Assembly: GCF_016917755.1 (NCBI RefSeq)
Contig: NZ_CP070326.1
Span: 6,200,001 to 6,264,000, forward strand
Direction of reading: 5' to 3'
Length of the DNA: 64,000 nucleotides
DNA from: Streptomyces noursei
Lineage (GTDB): Bacteria; Actinomycetota; Actinomycetes; Streptomycetales; Streptomycetaceae
Both the position numbers and the translations under genes were made by a program. The notes below the pieces were generated by a model. The model was not told where the DNA came from. It searched no databases and saw only the letters and a list, made by a program, of their open reading frames with translations. Position 1 is the stretch's first letter. Every line of letters begins with the position of its first letter. Positions 32,630-40,216 of this stretch are shown piece by piece.

Positions 32630-35008
32630 TCACTCCGTGCGCAGCCCGTCCGGCCGCATCAACCGCCACAGCGGCGGCAGGCTGAGCAGCGTCACCACCA
32701 GGACGAGGGCGCCCCCGGCGGCGGTCAGCGGCCAGACCACCGACCAGTCGAAGGCGGTCTTCCCGGCCATCCGCAGCAGCGCCAGGCCCAGCCCGGCGCC
32801 GCCGGCCACCGCCAGGGCCAGCCCCAGGGCCACCGGGACGGCGGTCTGCCACAGCACCGACCAGGCCAGCGTGGCCCGCCGGGTGCCGAAGGCGACCAGG
32901 ACGGACAGCAGCCGGCGGCGCTCGCGCAGCTGCTCCAGCATCGTCACCAGCATGCTGGCGGCGATCAGGGCCAGCATCGCGGTGGCGGCTGCGAGCAGAC
33001 CGGTGCGCAGGCTGGTGAACTGCTTGTCGCGGGCGGTGTTCTGGAGCGTGAAGACCCTCGTCTGCGGGTCGATCCGGGCCGCGGTGTTCCGGACGTGCTC
33101 GACGGCGTCCGGGACCCTCGGGTCGATCTTGACCATGGCGCGGGCCGTCGGACGCTCCAGCAGCTTCAGGTCCAGGGAGCCCGGGGTGGCCATGAGGCCG
33201 AAGACCGCTTGTCCCGTGGGGTCCTTACGGGCCTCGATGGTGCGGGCCGACATCGGGATGGTCCACAGCCGGGGGTGGGGCGGCGGTCCGCTCCTTCCGT
33301 CGTCCCCCGCGAAGTCCACCGTGGCGCCGGGCCGGGCGACCTCGGTGATGTCGTCCTCGTCGACCGTGCCGGTGCTGTCCTTGACGACGAAGACATCGCC
33401 GTCCTTGCAGGGGCCGGTGTGTGCCAGCTCGCTCAGGCTGGGGCAGTCGCCGACGCTGACCAGCGTGCCGGGCCGGAACTCCTCACCCTTGCGGAGCGGA
33501 CCGGGCCGGCGGGCGGACGAGCCGATGGACGCGATGACGCCCCGGACGCCCTCGGTCGCGTGGAACTCGCTGATCATCTTCCGGATCGCGCCGATGTCGT
33601 GGGACGGAAGCATGGTCCGCAGCTGCGCCCGGCTCTGGTCCTGCCCGGTGATCTTCATGAAGTCGCCCTGGATCGCGGAGAAGAACAGCTGGAGCGCGAT
33701 CGCCCCGGCGACGGCGACGGTGATCCCGCTGACCGCGCGGGCCGCCGCACCCCCGCTGAGCTGGAGCCGCCGGACGGCCAGCTGCCAGGGCACCGGCCCG
33801 CCCCGGAACCGCGCCACCGCCGCGTCCACCGCCCACGGCAGCAGCAGCGTCACACCCACCAGGAGCAGCGCCGCGCCGCCCGCCACCAGATACGGATTGA
33901 CCTCGGCGTCGCGCCCGCTGACCCGACCGTTGAGCAGCATCAGCGCCAGCCCCGCCACCGGGAACGGCAGTCGCCACCACAGCCGGCGCCGGCGCCCGGC
34001 ACTGTCGCGTGCGACGCCCAGGGGCTCGATGCTGACCCGGCGCAGCGCGAAGAGTGTGACACCGATCGCGGACACCGGTACGGCGAGCAGGACCAGCGCC
34101 GCCAGACCCGGGACCGGCGTCACATCGGACGGGAAGGCGTTGATGTCCCAGACGGTGACGTCGCCGACGAACTGCCGGGCCACCACGAACAGGCCGGCCC
34201 CCACCAGCAGCCCGCACACCGCCCCGAACAGCGCCTCACCGGCCGCCATCCGCCGGGTTGCTCGCGCGTCGGCGCCGATCAGCCGGAGCGCTGCCAGCCG
34301 ACGGTCCCGGCGCTCGCCGCCGAACCGGACGGCCGTGGCGATGAAGAGGGCGACCGGCATCAGCAGCACCACGCAGCCCACGATCAACAGTGTCAGGAGC
34401 AGCGGGTCCAGCGGATCGCTCTTGACGAGCGTGCCGAAACGGGCGATCCGCCAGCCCCCGTCGTCCGTGGTGAGCGTGGCACTGCCGGCGTAGTAGAGGA
34501 GCTCGCCAGGACCGATCAGACCGGGTTGGGTGATCGTCCCGACGTCCTTGAAGTGCAGCCGCTCCCGCAGCAGTCGGCCCTCCGGTGAGCCGAGCAACTC
34601 GCGCAGGGCAGGGGAGACCACCATCTCGCCCGGCCCCGGCAGCGCGCTCACCCCGGGTGGGGTGGGCGCCTGGTCGCCGTCAGGCCGCAGCAGCTTTCCC
34701 CGTACGGGATCGCCGCGGAATTCGGTGTCCGCCTCCGCCTCGACCAGCGTCGCCGCCGACGGCGCCAACGCCTCGCTCTCCATCTCCATGGGAAGCCGGG
34801 CCTGGCCGCGCTGCGTACGCGTCTCCATCATGGTCGGTATCGACGCGGCGCCCAGCAGCAGCAGCACGCCCAGCCCCACACCGAGCGCGGTGAGCAGGGT
34901 GCGGATCCACCCCTCGCGCCCGCCGCCGACCGCGAACCGTACCCCCATGCCGAGGTCCCGGGCCCAGCCGCGCAGCCCGCCCCCGGTGGTCGTCGTGTCG
35001 ATGCTCAC
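32630..35008 (-). CDS. ABC transporter permease, FtsX/MacB-like (system 2)
   Basis: 792 residues; GTG 35008 overlaps the ATPase stop (GTGA). Architecture and many phrases match the system 1 permease (GREGWIRTLLTALGVGLGV near the start, GGERRDRRLAALRLIGAD, WQLAVRRLQLSGGAAARAVS, and an almost identical C-terminus LPPLWRLMRPDGLRTE), while the extracellular domains have diverged strongly. That pattern suggests duplication followed by change of substrate or signal. Function is as for system 1: export or envelope-stress resistance, substrate unknown. Confidence 0.9.
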   Translation of the reverse strand: MSIDTTTTGGGLRGWARDLGMGVRFAVGGGREGWIRTLLTALGVGLGVLLLLGAASIPTMMETRTQRGQARLPMEMESEALAPSAATLVEAEADTEFRGDPVRGKLLRPDGDQAPTPPGVSALPGPGEMVVSPALRELLGSPEGRLLRERLHFKDVGTITQPGLIGPGELLYYAGSATLTTDDGGWRIARFGTLVKSDPLDPLLLTLLIVGCVVLLMPVALFIATAVRFGGERRDRRLAALRLIGADARATRRMAAGEALFGAVCGLLVGAGLFVVARQFVGDVTVWDINAFPSDVTPVPGLAALVLLAVPVSAIGVTLFALRRVSIEPLGVARDSAGRRRRLWWRLPFPVAGLALMLLNGRVSGRDAEVNPYLVAGGAALLLVGVTLLLPWAVDAAVARFRGGPVPWQLAVRRLQLSGGAAARAVSGITVAVAGAIALQLFFSAIQGDFMKITGQDQSRAQLRTMLPSHDIGAIRKMISEFHATEGVRGVIASIGSSARRPGPLRKGEEFRPGTLVSVGDCPSLSELAHTGPCKDGDVFVVKDSTGTVDEDDITEVARPGATVDFAGDDGRSGPPPHPRLWTIPMSARTIEARKDPTGQAVFGLMATPGSLDLKLLERPTARAMVKIDPRVPDAVEHVRNTAARIDPQTRVFTLQNTARDKQFTSLRTGLLAAATAMLALIAASMLVTMLEQLRERRRLLSVLVAFGTRRATLAWSVLWQTAVPVALGLALAVAGGAGLGLALLRMAGKTAFDWSVVWPLTAAGGALVLVVTLLSLPPLWRLMRPDGLRTE

Positions 35009-35691
35009 GCCGCGCCCGCCGTCTCCCGGGCGATGCCGTCCCGCACCACGATCTCGCGGTCGGCGTACGCGGCGACCCGCGACTCGTGGGTGACCAGCAC
35101 CACGGCCGCGTCGGTGTCCCGGGCGGCGTCCGTCAGCAGCGTCAGCACGCGCTCGCCGTTGAGGGAGTCCAGGGCGCCGGTGGGTTCGTCGGCGAAGATC
35201 ACCCGCGGTCGGGTGGCCAGCGCACGGGCGACCGCGACCCGTTGGCCCTGGCCGCCGGAGATCTCCCCGGGCCGCTTGGCAGCGACCCCGTCGACCTCCA
35301 GGCGCGCCAGCCAGTCGCGGGCCTGCCGCTCGGCGTCCTTGCGCTTGGTGCCGTTCAGCCGCAGCGGCAGCGCGACGTTCTCCAGGCACGTCAACTCCGG
35401 GACGAGCTGGCCGAATTGGAAGACGAACCCGAAGTCGGTGCGGCGCAGCGCGCTGCACCGCGCGTCACTGAGCCCGGTCAGGGTGTGCGTCCCGTAGCGG
35501 ACGGAGCCGGAGTCGGGGCGGATGATCCCGGCGAGGCAGTGCAGCAGGGTCGATTTGCCGGACCCGGAGGGGCCCATGACGGCGACCACCTCACCGGGGT
35601 GGATGGCGAAGTCCGCGCCGTCGAGCGCGGGCGTCGGGCCGTACGCCTTGTGCAGCGCACGGGCTTCGAGCAGGGAACCGGCCGGGGTCAT
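35005..35691 (-). CDS. ABC transporter ATP-binding protein (system 2)
   Basis: 228 residues from ATG 35691, with GGAGG eight bases upstream. All ATPase motifs are intact (GPSGSGKSTLL, SGGQGQR, FADEPTGALDS). It differs from the system 1 ATPase at only a few positions, mostly near the two ends. It is the first gene of its operon and has no regulator of its own. Confidence 0.95.
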   Translation of the reverse strand: MTPAGSLLEARALHKAYGPTPALDGADFAIHPGEVVAVMGPSGSGKSTLLHCLAGIIRPDSGSVRYGTHTLTGLSDARCSALRRTDFGFVFQFGQLVPELTCLENVALPLRLNGTKRKDAERQARDWLARLEVDGVAAKRPGEISGGQGQRVAVARALATRPRVIFADEPTGALDSLNGERVLTLLTDAARDTDAAVVLVTHESRVAAYADREIVVRDGIARETAGAA

Positions 35692-35783
35692 ACACGGGCC
35701 TCCGGGAGTACGGGCAGGGCATGGCAAGGGCAGGGCGCGCCGATGGCGGCGCCGTCCCATGAGCACGACCGAACTCTACATGA

Positions 35784-35805
35784 GGTGTATACGCGGTATG
35801 TATAG
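35784..35805 (-). promoter_or_regulatory. Second PadR-type operator, before ABC system 2
   Basis: GGTGTATACGC followed by GGTATGTATAG repeats the arrangement found before the padR operon. The minus-strand decamer CGTATACACC is identical at both sites and includes a TATACA -10 candidate. It lies about 93 bases before the ATPase 2 start. Confidence 0.62.
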
Positions 35806-35860
35806 ACGGGGTTTCTAGTGACGGTGGGTCACGCGTCCGCCCGTCACCGGAAACCCCGTC
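35805..35860. terminator. Two-tier hairpin terminator after the RHH/SPFH operon
   Basis: Arms 35805-35815 with 35850-35860 (11 bp) enclose a second exact pairing, 35818-35824 with 35841-35847. It lies about 50 bases beyond the stop of the ribbon-helix-helix gene on the minus strand. Confidence 0.8.
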
Positions 35861-35912
35861 ATTCGACCGTCGCCCCGGAAGTGACGCCCCGGAAGCGACG
35901 CCCCGGACCGGC

Positions 35913-36203
35913 TCACTCCGCCGGTCCGTCGGTCCCGTCCTCCGGTTCCCGCCGCTTGGGCGGACGCCCCCTGCGGGGCGGGGCACCCGTGCCCCGCGGC
36001 AGCCGTCCGGCGTCGGACAGGGCCTTGCGGAGCAGGAACTCGATCTGCGCGTTGGCGCTGCGGAGTTCGTCGTTGGCCCAGCGGGTGAGGGCGTCGTGGA
36101 GGAGCGGGTCCAGTCGCAGCAGCACCTGCTTGCGCTGCTGCGGCCGGCGGCCGGCGGGCCGGTCGCCGGCCGCGCCGGCCCCCTGGGGGCTGTCAGTGCT
36201 CAC
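35913..36203 (-). CDS. Small ribbon-helix-helix-like protein linked to SPFH
   Basis: 96 residues from GTG 36203, overlapping the SPFH stop (GTGA). The core RKQVLLRLDPLLHDALTRWA then NAQIEFLLRKALSDAG reads as a ribbon-helix-helix (Arc/CopG-like) fold, with the beta strand QVLLRLD and two helices, flanked by basic and Gly/Pro-rich tails. It may bind DNA, or RNA or protein. Coupling to an SPFH membrane protein is unexpected for a simple repressor. A function cannot be assigned. Confidence 0.8.
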   Translation of the reverse strand: MSTDSPQGAGAAGDRPAGRRPQQRKQVLLRLDPLLHDALTRWANDELRSANAQIEFLLRKALSDAGRLPRGTGAPPRRGRPPKRREPEDGTDGPAE

Positions 36204-37159
36204 TGGTAGAGCGAGCCCGCGTTCAGGACGGGCTGGGCGGCGCGGTCACCGCACAGCACCACCATCAGATTGCTGACCATGGCGGCCTTGCGCTCCTCGT
36301 CCAGCTCGACGATGCCCTGCTCGTTGATGCGCTCCAGGGCCGACTCGACCATGCCCACCGCGCCCTCGACGATCTGCTGGCGGGCCGCGACGACCGCGCC
36401 GGCCTGCTGGCGCTGGAGCATCGCGGAGGCGATCTCCGGGGCGTAGGCGAGGTGGCTGAAGCGGGTCTCGATGATCTGCACGCCGGCGGCCTGGACCCGG
36501 GCGGTCAGCTCCACGGCGAGCTTCTCGGTGATCTCCTCGGCGTTGCCGCGCAGCGAGAGGTCGCCCTCGTCGTGCGCGTCGTAGGGGTACTCGATGGCGA
36601 TGTGCCGGACGGCCGCCTCGGTCTGGGTGGCGACGAACTCCAGGAAGTCGTCGACCTCGAAGAGCGCCTGGGCGGTGTCCTCGACCTTCCACACGACGAT
36701 CGCTGCCAGTTCGATCGGGTTGCCGTAGGCGTCGTTGACCTTGAGGACCGAGGTCTCGTGGTTGCGGATCCGGGTGGAGATGCTGCGGGCCGAGGTGAGC
36801 GGGTTGACCCACCGCAGGCCGTCGTTGCGGATGGTGCCGACGTACCGCCCGAAGAGCTGGATCACCCGGGCCTCGCCCGGCGCGACCATCTTCACGCCGG
36901 TCATGCAGAAGAGCGAGCCGACCAGGAGCAGGATCCCGACGAGCACCAGGGGGATGGCGGCCGCCTTGTTGCCGTTGTTGCCGGTGATGCCGCCGACGAC
37001 GATCACGACGACGCCGAGGGCGACGCCCAGGACGGTCAGCAGCAGGGCCAGTCCGCCCGGGATGCTGTGCGCGGCACGCTCGCGGACGTGCGGCGCCGGC
37101 ATCTCCGGGGCGTCCGCGGAGAGGGTGGGTGTCGGGGTGGCGGGTGTCGTATCGGTCAT
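36200..37159 (-). CDS. SPFH/Band 7 membrane protein
   Basis: 319 residues from ATG 37159. Two adjacent hydrophobic segments (about 36-60 and 70-90) anchor it, followed by the SPFH domain (VAPGEARVIQLFGRYVGTIRNDGLRWVNP to about 230) and a helical C-terminal part (LAYAPEIASAMLQRQQAGAVVAARQQIVEGAVGMVE) typical of oligomerising prohibitin/stomatin/flotillin relatives. These proteins form membrane microdomain scaffolds and often attract proteases. It is translationally coupled to the small ribbon-helix-helix gene. Confidence 0.92.
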   Translation of the reverse strand: MTDTTPATPTPTLSADAPEMPAPHVRERAAHSIPGGLALLLTVLGVALGVVVIVVGGITGNNGNKAAAIPLVLVGILLLVGSLFCMTGVKMVAPGEARVIQLFGRYVGTIRNDGLRWVNPLTSARSISTRIRNHETSVLKVNDAYGNPIELAAIVVWKVEDTAQALFEVDDFLEFVATQTEAAVRHIAIEYPYDAHDEGDLSLRGNAEEITEKLAVELTARVQAAGVQIIETRFSHLAYAPEIASAMLQRQQAGAVVAARQQIVEGAVGMVESALERINEQGIVELDEERKAAMVSNLMVVLCGDRAAQPVLNAGSLYQ

Positions 37160-37431
37160 GGGGTCCCCGTTTCTCGGTTGACGCGCGCCGCGGCACGTGA
37201 TGTGTGCCGCAGTGCGTGCTTTCGCTGGTCTAGCAAAGTGATAGCACTTTAACGTGCTGGCCTGCTGGGGTCCAGAGGGATTTGGCCAGGTGCCGCGAGG
37301 GTTGCGTTCCTTTCCCGTGCTGTATGTCACGTAGGGAAAAGCCTTGATCGATGAGTATTTGTTGACAGTTGCGGTGTTAGCTTCAACAGCTGAGTTATGC
37401 CGGGGGCGGAACGACTGGAGTTGCACGAGCG

Positions 37432-39759
37432 ATGGGCCGAGCGAACGCGAGGCGGGCGCGGCAGGGCGGCGCCCGCCAGGCCGGAAAGAACGAGAAGAAG
37501 TCCGGCATACGCCGCTTCTTCACCTGGAAGAAGATCCTCGGAACCGTCCTCGGCATCTGCCTGCTGGGCATCCTCGGCTTCGTCGGGCTCTACCTCTACG
37601 TGGACGTCCCGGCCGGCAACAAGGAAGCCAAGCTCCAGAGCAACGTCTTCAAGTACGCGGACGGCTCGGTCATGGCGCGGGTCGGCCAGGTCAACCGTGA
37701 GACCGTCCCGCTGAGCCGGATACCCAAGGTAGTCCAGCACACCTTCGTCGCCGCCGAGAACAAGACGTTCTACAACGACTCCGGCGTGGACCTGAAGGGC
37801 ACCCTCCGCGGCGTCATCAACACCCTCAGCGGCAAGGGCAAGCAGGGTGGCTCGACGATCACTCAGCAGTACGTCAAGAACTACTACCTGAGCCAGGAGC
37901 AGACGGTCTCCCGCAAGCTCCAGGAGATCGTGATCTCCCTCAAGGTGGACCAGAAGTTCTCCAAGGACGACATCCTCGCCGGCTACATCAACACCAGCTT
38001 CTACGGCCGCGGCGCCTACGGCATCCAGGCCGCCGCGCAGGCGTACTACGGCGTGGACTCCGACAAGCTCACCGTCGCGCAGGGCGCCTACCTCGCCTCG
38101 CTGCTGCAGGCGCCCAACCAGTACGACTGGGCCATCGCCTCCGACGCCGGCAAGCAGCGGGTCCAGGAGCGCTGGGCGTACACCCTCGACAACATGGTCG
38201 AGATGAAGTGGCTCTCGCCCGAGGAGCGCGCCAAGCAGAAGTTCCCGGTGCCCCAGCCCCCCAAGCCGCTGCCCGGTCTGACCGGCCAGGCCAGCTACAT
38301 CATCGACGCGGCCAAGAAGGAGCTCTTCGCCCAGGGCGTCGACGAGAACGAATTCGAGGCCGGCGGGTGGACGGTCACCCTCGGCATCGACAAGAAGCGG
38401 CAGAAGTCGCTGGAGGGCGCGGTCAAGCAGAAGCTCACCGACGACCTCAAGCCCGACAGCCGCTCGGTCGACCGGGACGCCCAGCTCGGCGCCGCCTCGG
38501 TGGACCCCAAGACCGGTTACGTCGTGGCGCTGTACGGCGGTGCGGGCTACCCCAAGCACTACACCAACAACGCCACCCGCTCCGACTACCAGCCGGCCTC
38601 CACCTTCAAGCCGATCATCCTGGCGTCGGCCATGGAGAACCACGCGGTCACGCAGGGCGGCGTCCCGATCACCCCGAACGCGATCTACGACGGCCGCAAC
38701 CGCCGTCCGGTGGTCGGCGGCACCAAGCCCTTCGCCCCGCCGAACGAGGACGAGCACACCTACGGGCGGATCACCGTCCAGACCGCGACCAACAACTCCG
38801 TCAACTCCGTCTTCGCGCAGATGGGCGCCGACGTCGGCCTGGACCAGGTCAAGAAGACCGCGGTCAGCCTGGGCATGAACGGCGCCAAGATGGACGTGCA
38901 GCCGGCCATGACGCTGGGCACCATGGGCGCCAGCCCGCTCCAGATGGCCGGGGCGTACGCCACGTTGGACAACCACGGCACGAAGGTCACCCCGACCATG
39001 GTCGTCAAGGCCGTCCACACCCAGGACGGCGTCGACAAGGAGGTCAAGCTCAAGGACCCGATCGGCGACCAGGTGCTGTCCCGGACGACGGCCGACACCA
39101 TCACCTCCGTGCTGACCGGCGTGGTCGACGACGGCACCGCCTCGGAAGCGGTGAAGAACACCGACTACAAGGCGGCGGGCAAGACCGGTACCTCCGACGA
39201 CAACAAGTCGGCCTGGTTCGTGGGCTACACGCCCAAGCTGGTCACCGCGGTCGGCATGTTCGGCGAGTCGCCCAACGGCGGCAAGCAGGTCACCCTCAAG
39301 GGCACCGGAGGCGGCGGCCGGGTCAACGGCGGCGGCTACCCGGCCCGGGTCTGGGCCGACTACACCCAGGACGCGGTCGGCGACGGCGCCGGCGGCGACT
39401 TCAGCCTGGAGACCGACATGGGCGCCGCGGTGCCGCCGCCCAGCACCCCGACGCAGACCCCGTCCGCGCCGGTCACCCCGACGCCGACCCCGACGCCGAC
39501 CCGTACCCCGTCGGGCCCCCCGACGCCGACCGGTACCCCGTCGGACAGCGGGACCGACCGCCCGACCGGCCGGCCCACGCCGCCGACCGGCGGCACCGCG
39601 GGCGGCCCGCCGACCGGCGGCACCACCGGAAACGGGGGCACCACGGGCAACGGCGGGACCACCGGCAACGGCGGGACCACCGGCAACGGAGGCACCACCG
39701 GCACTCCCGGTGGGGCCAACGGCGCTGGCGGCAACACCGTGCCGAACTTCGGCAACTGA
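37432..39759 (+). CDS. Bifunctional class A penicillin-binding protein
   Basis: 775 residues. The basic cytoplasmic start and one membrane helix (about 35-57) precede the GT51 glycosyltransferase domain (about 75-250), with catalytic Glu109 in FVAAENKTF and GGSTITQQYVKN. The transpeptidase domain (about 330-620) has STFK with Ser390, SVN at about 456-458 and KTGT at 584-587. After residue 650 a Pro/Thr then Gly/Thr/Asn-rich tail extends through the wall. It polymerises and cross-links peptidoglycan. GAGCG before the ATG is a weak ribosome site. Confidence 0.96.
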   Translation: MGRANARRARQGGARQAGKNEKKSGIRRFFTWKKILGTVLGICLLGILGFVGLYLYVDVPAGNKEAKLQSNVFKYADGSVMARVGQVNRETVPLSRIPKVVQHTFVAAENKTFYNDSGVDLKGTLRGVINTLSGKGKQGGSTITQQYVKNYYLSQEQTVSRKLQEIVISLKVDQKFSKDDILAGYINTSFYGRGAYGIQAAAQAYYGVDSDKLTVAQGAYLASLLQAPNQYDWAIASDAGKQRVQERWAYTLDNMVEMKWLSPEERAKQKFPVPQPPKPLPGLTGQASYIIDAAKKELFAQGVDENEFEAGGWTVTLGIDKKRQKSLEGAVKQKLTDDLKPDSRSVDRDAQLGAASVDPKTGYVVALYGGAGYPKHYTNNATRSDYQPASTFKPIILASAMENHAVTQGGVPITPNAIYDGRNRRPVVGGTKPFAPPNEDEHTYGRITVQTATNNSVNSVFAQMGADVGLDQVKKTAVSLGMNGAKMDVQPAMTLGTMGASPLQMAGAYATLDNHGTKVTPTMVVKAVHTQDGVDKEVKLKDPIGDQVLSRTTADTITSVLTGVVDDGTASEAVKNTDYKAAGKTGTSDDNKSAWFVGYTPKLVTAVGMFGESPNGGKQVTLKGTGGGGRVNGGGYPARVWADYTQDAVGDGAGGDFSLETDMGAAVPPPSTPTQTPSAPVTPTPTPTPTRTPSGPPTPTGTPSDSGTDRPTGRPTPPTGGTAGGPPTGGTTGNGGTTGNGGTTGNGGTTGNGGTTGTPGGANGAGGNTVPNFGN
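39619..39690 (+). repeat. Coding tandem repeat in the PBP tail
   Basis: Four 18-base units encode GGTTGN in succession, with a degenerate fifth unit after them. Variation is mostly at third positions, so the peptide repeat is conserved more than the DNA. Confidence 0.85.
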
Positions 39760-39783
39760 CCCGCCCGGTCACCCGGCACCACA

Positions 39784-39816
39784 GCGGCCCGCGCCCCCAC
39801 GGGGGGTGCGGGCCGC
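39784..39816. terminator. Hairpin terminator after the PBP gene
   Basis: Arms 39784-39792 and 39808-39816 pair exactly, and an inner C-run/G-run extends the stem. It begins 24 bases after the stop. Confidence 0.8.
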
Positions 39817-39833
39817 CGCGTTCCCCGTGGGGA

Positions 39834-40131
39834 TCAGCCGCCGTTGACGTCCGGGTACGAGAACAGCCGGCCGAGCAGCATCTTGTCCGGGGACGGGCCG
39901 GTGCCCGGCACCATGCTGGACGGCTCGAACGCGGCCTGCTCGATGTGGATGAAGTAGTCCTCCGGGTTCCGGTTCAGCGTCATCCGGCCGACCTCGATCA
40001 GCGGGTAGTCGCCGTGCGGCCACACCTTGGTCAGGTCGAACGGGTTGAAGCGGTAGTCCGGGGCGTCGTCGAACGGCATGACCTGCACATACAGCGTCCA
40101 GGACGGGGCGTTGCCGCCGGGCACCCAGGTG
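39834..40131 (-). pseudogene. Catalase remnant (internal fragment)
   Basis: About 95 codons closely match the middle of heme catalases: SWTLYVQVMPFDDAPDYRFN, PFDLTKVWPHGDYPLIEVG, MTLNRNPEDYF, EQAAFEPSSMVPG and PSPDKMLLGRLFSYPD. The frame ends at a stop just after RLFSYPD, where normal catalases continue to the heme-ligand Tyr region and the C-terminal domain. Upstream of NAPSW the similarity ends abruptly. It lacks the catalytic His/Asn N-terminal half, so it cannot be an active catalase. Confidence 0.85.
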
Positions 40132-40216
40132 TCCGGACGAGTCCGGGCCCGCACACACCGGAGGACCCCGCCCGATCCCGGACGAGGTCCTCCCGCAGCG
40201 TGCCGGTGCGGCCGGC

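Noticed and set aside
39619..39700. Short tandem repeats that could be mistaken for a CRISPR array
   Set aside because: Units are 18 bases with no spacers and encode GGTTGN in frame within the PBP tail.
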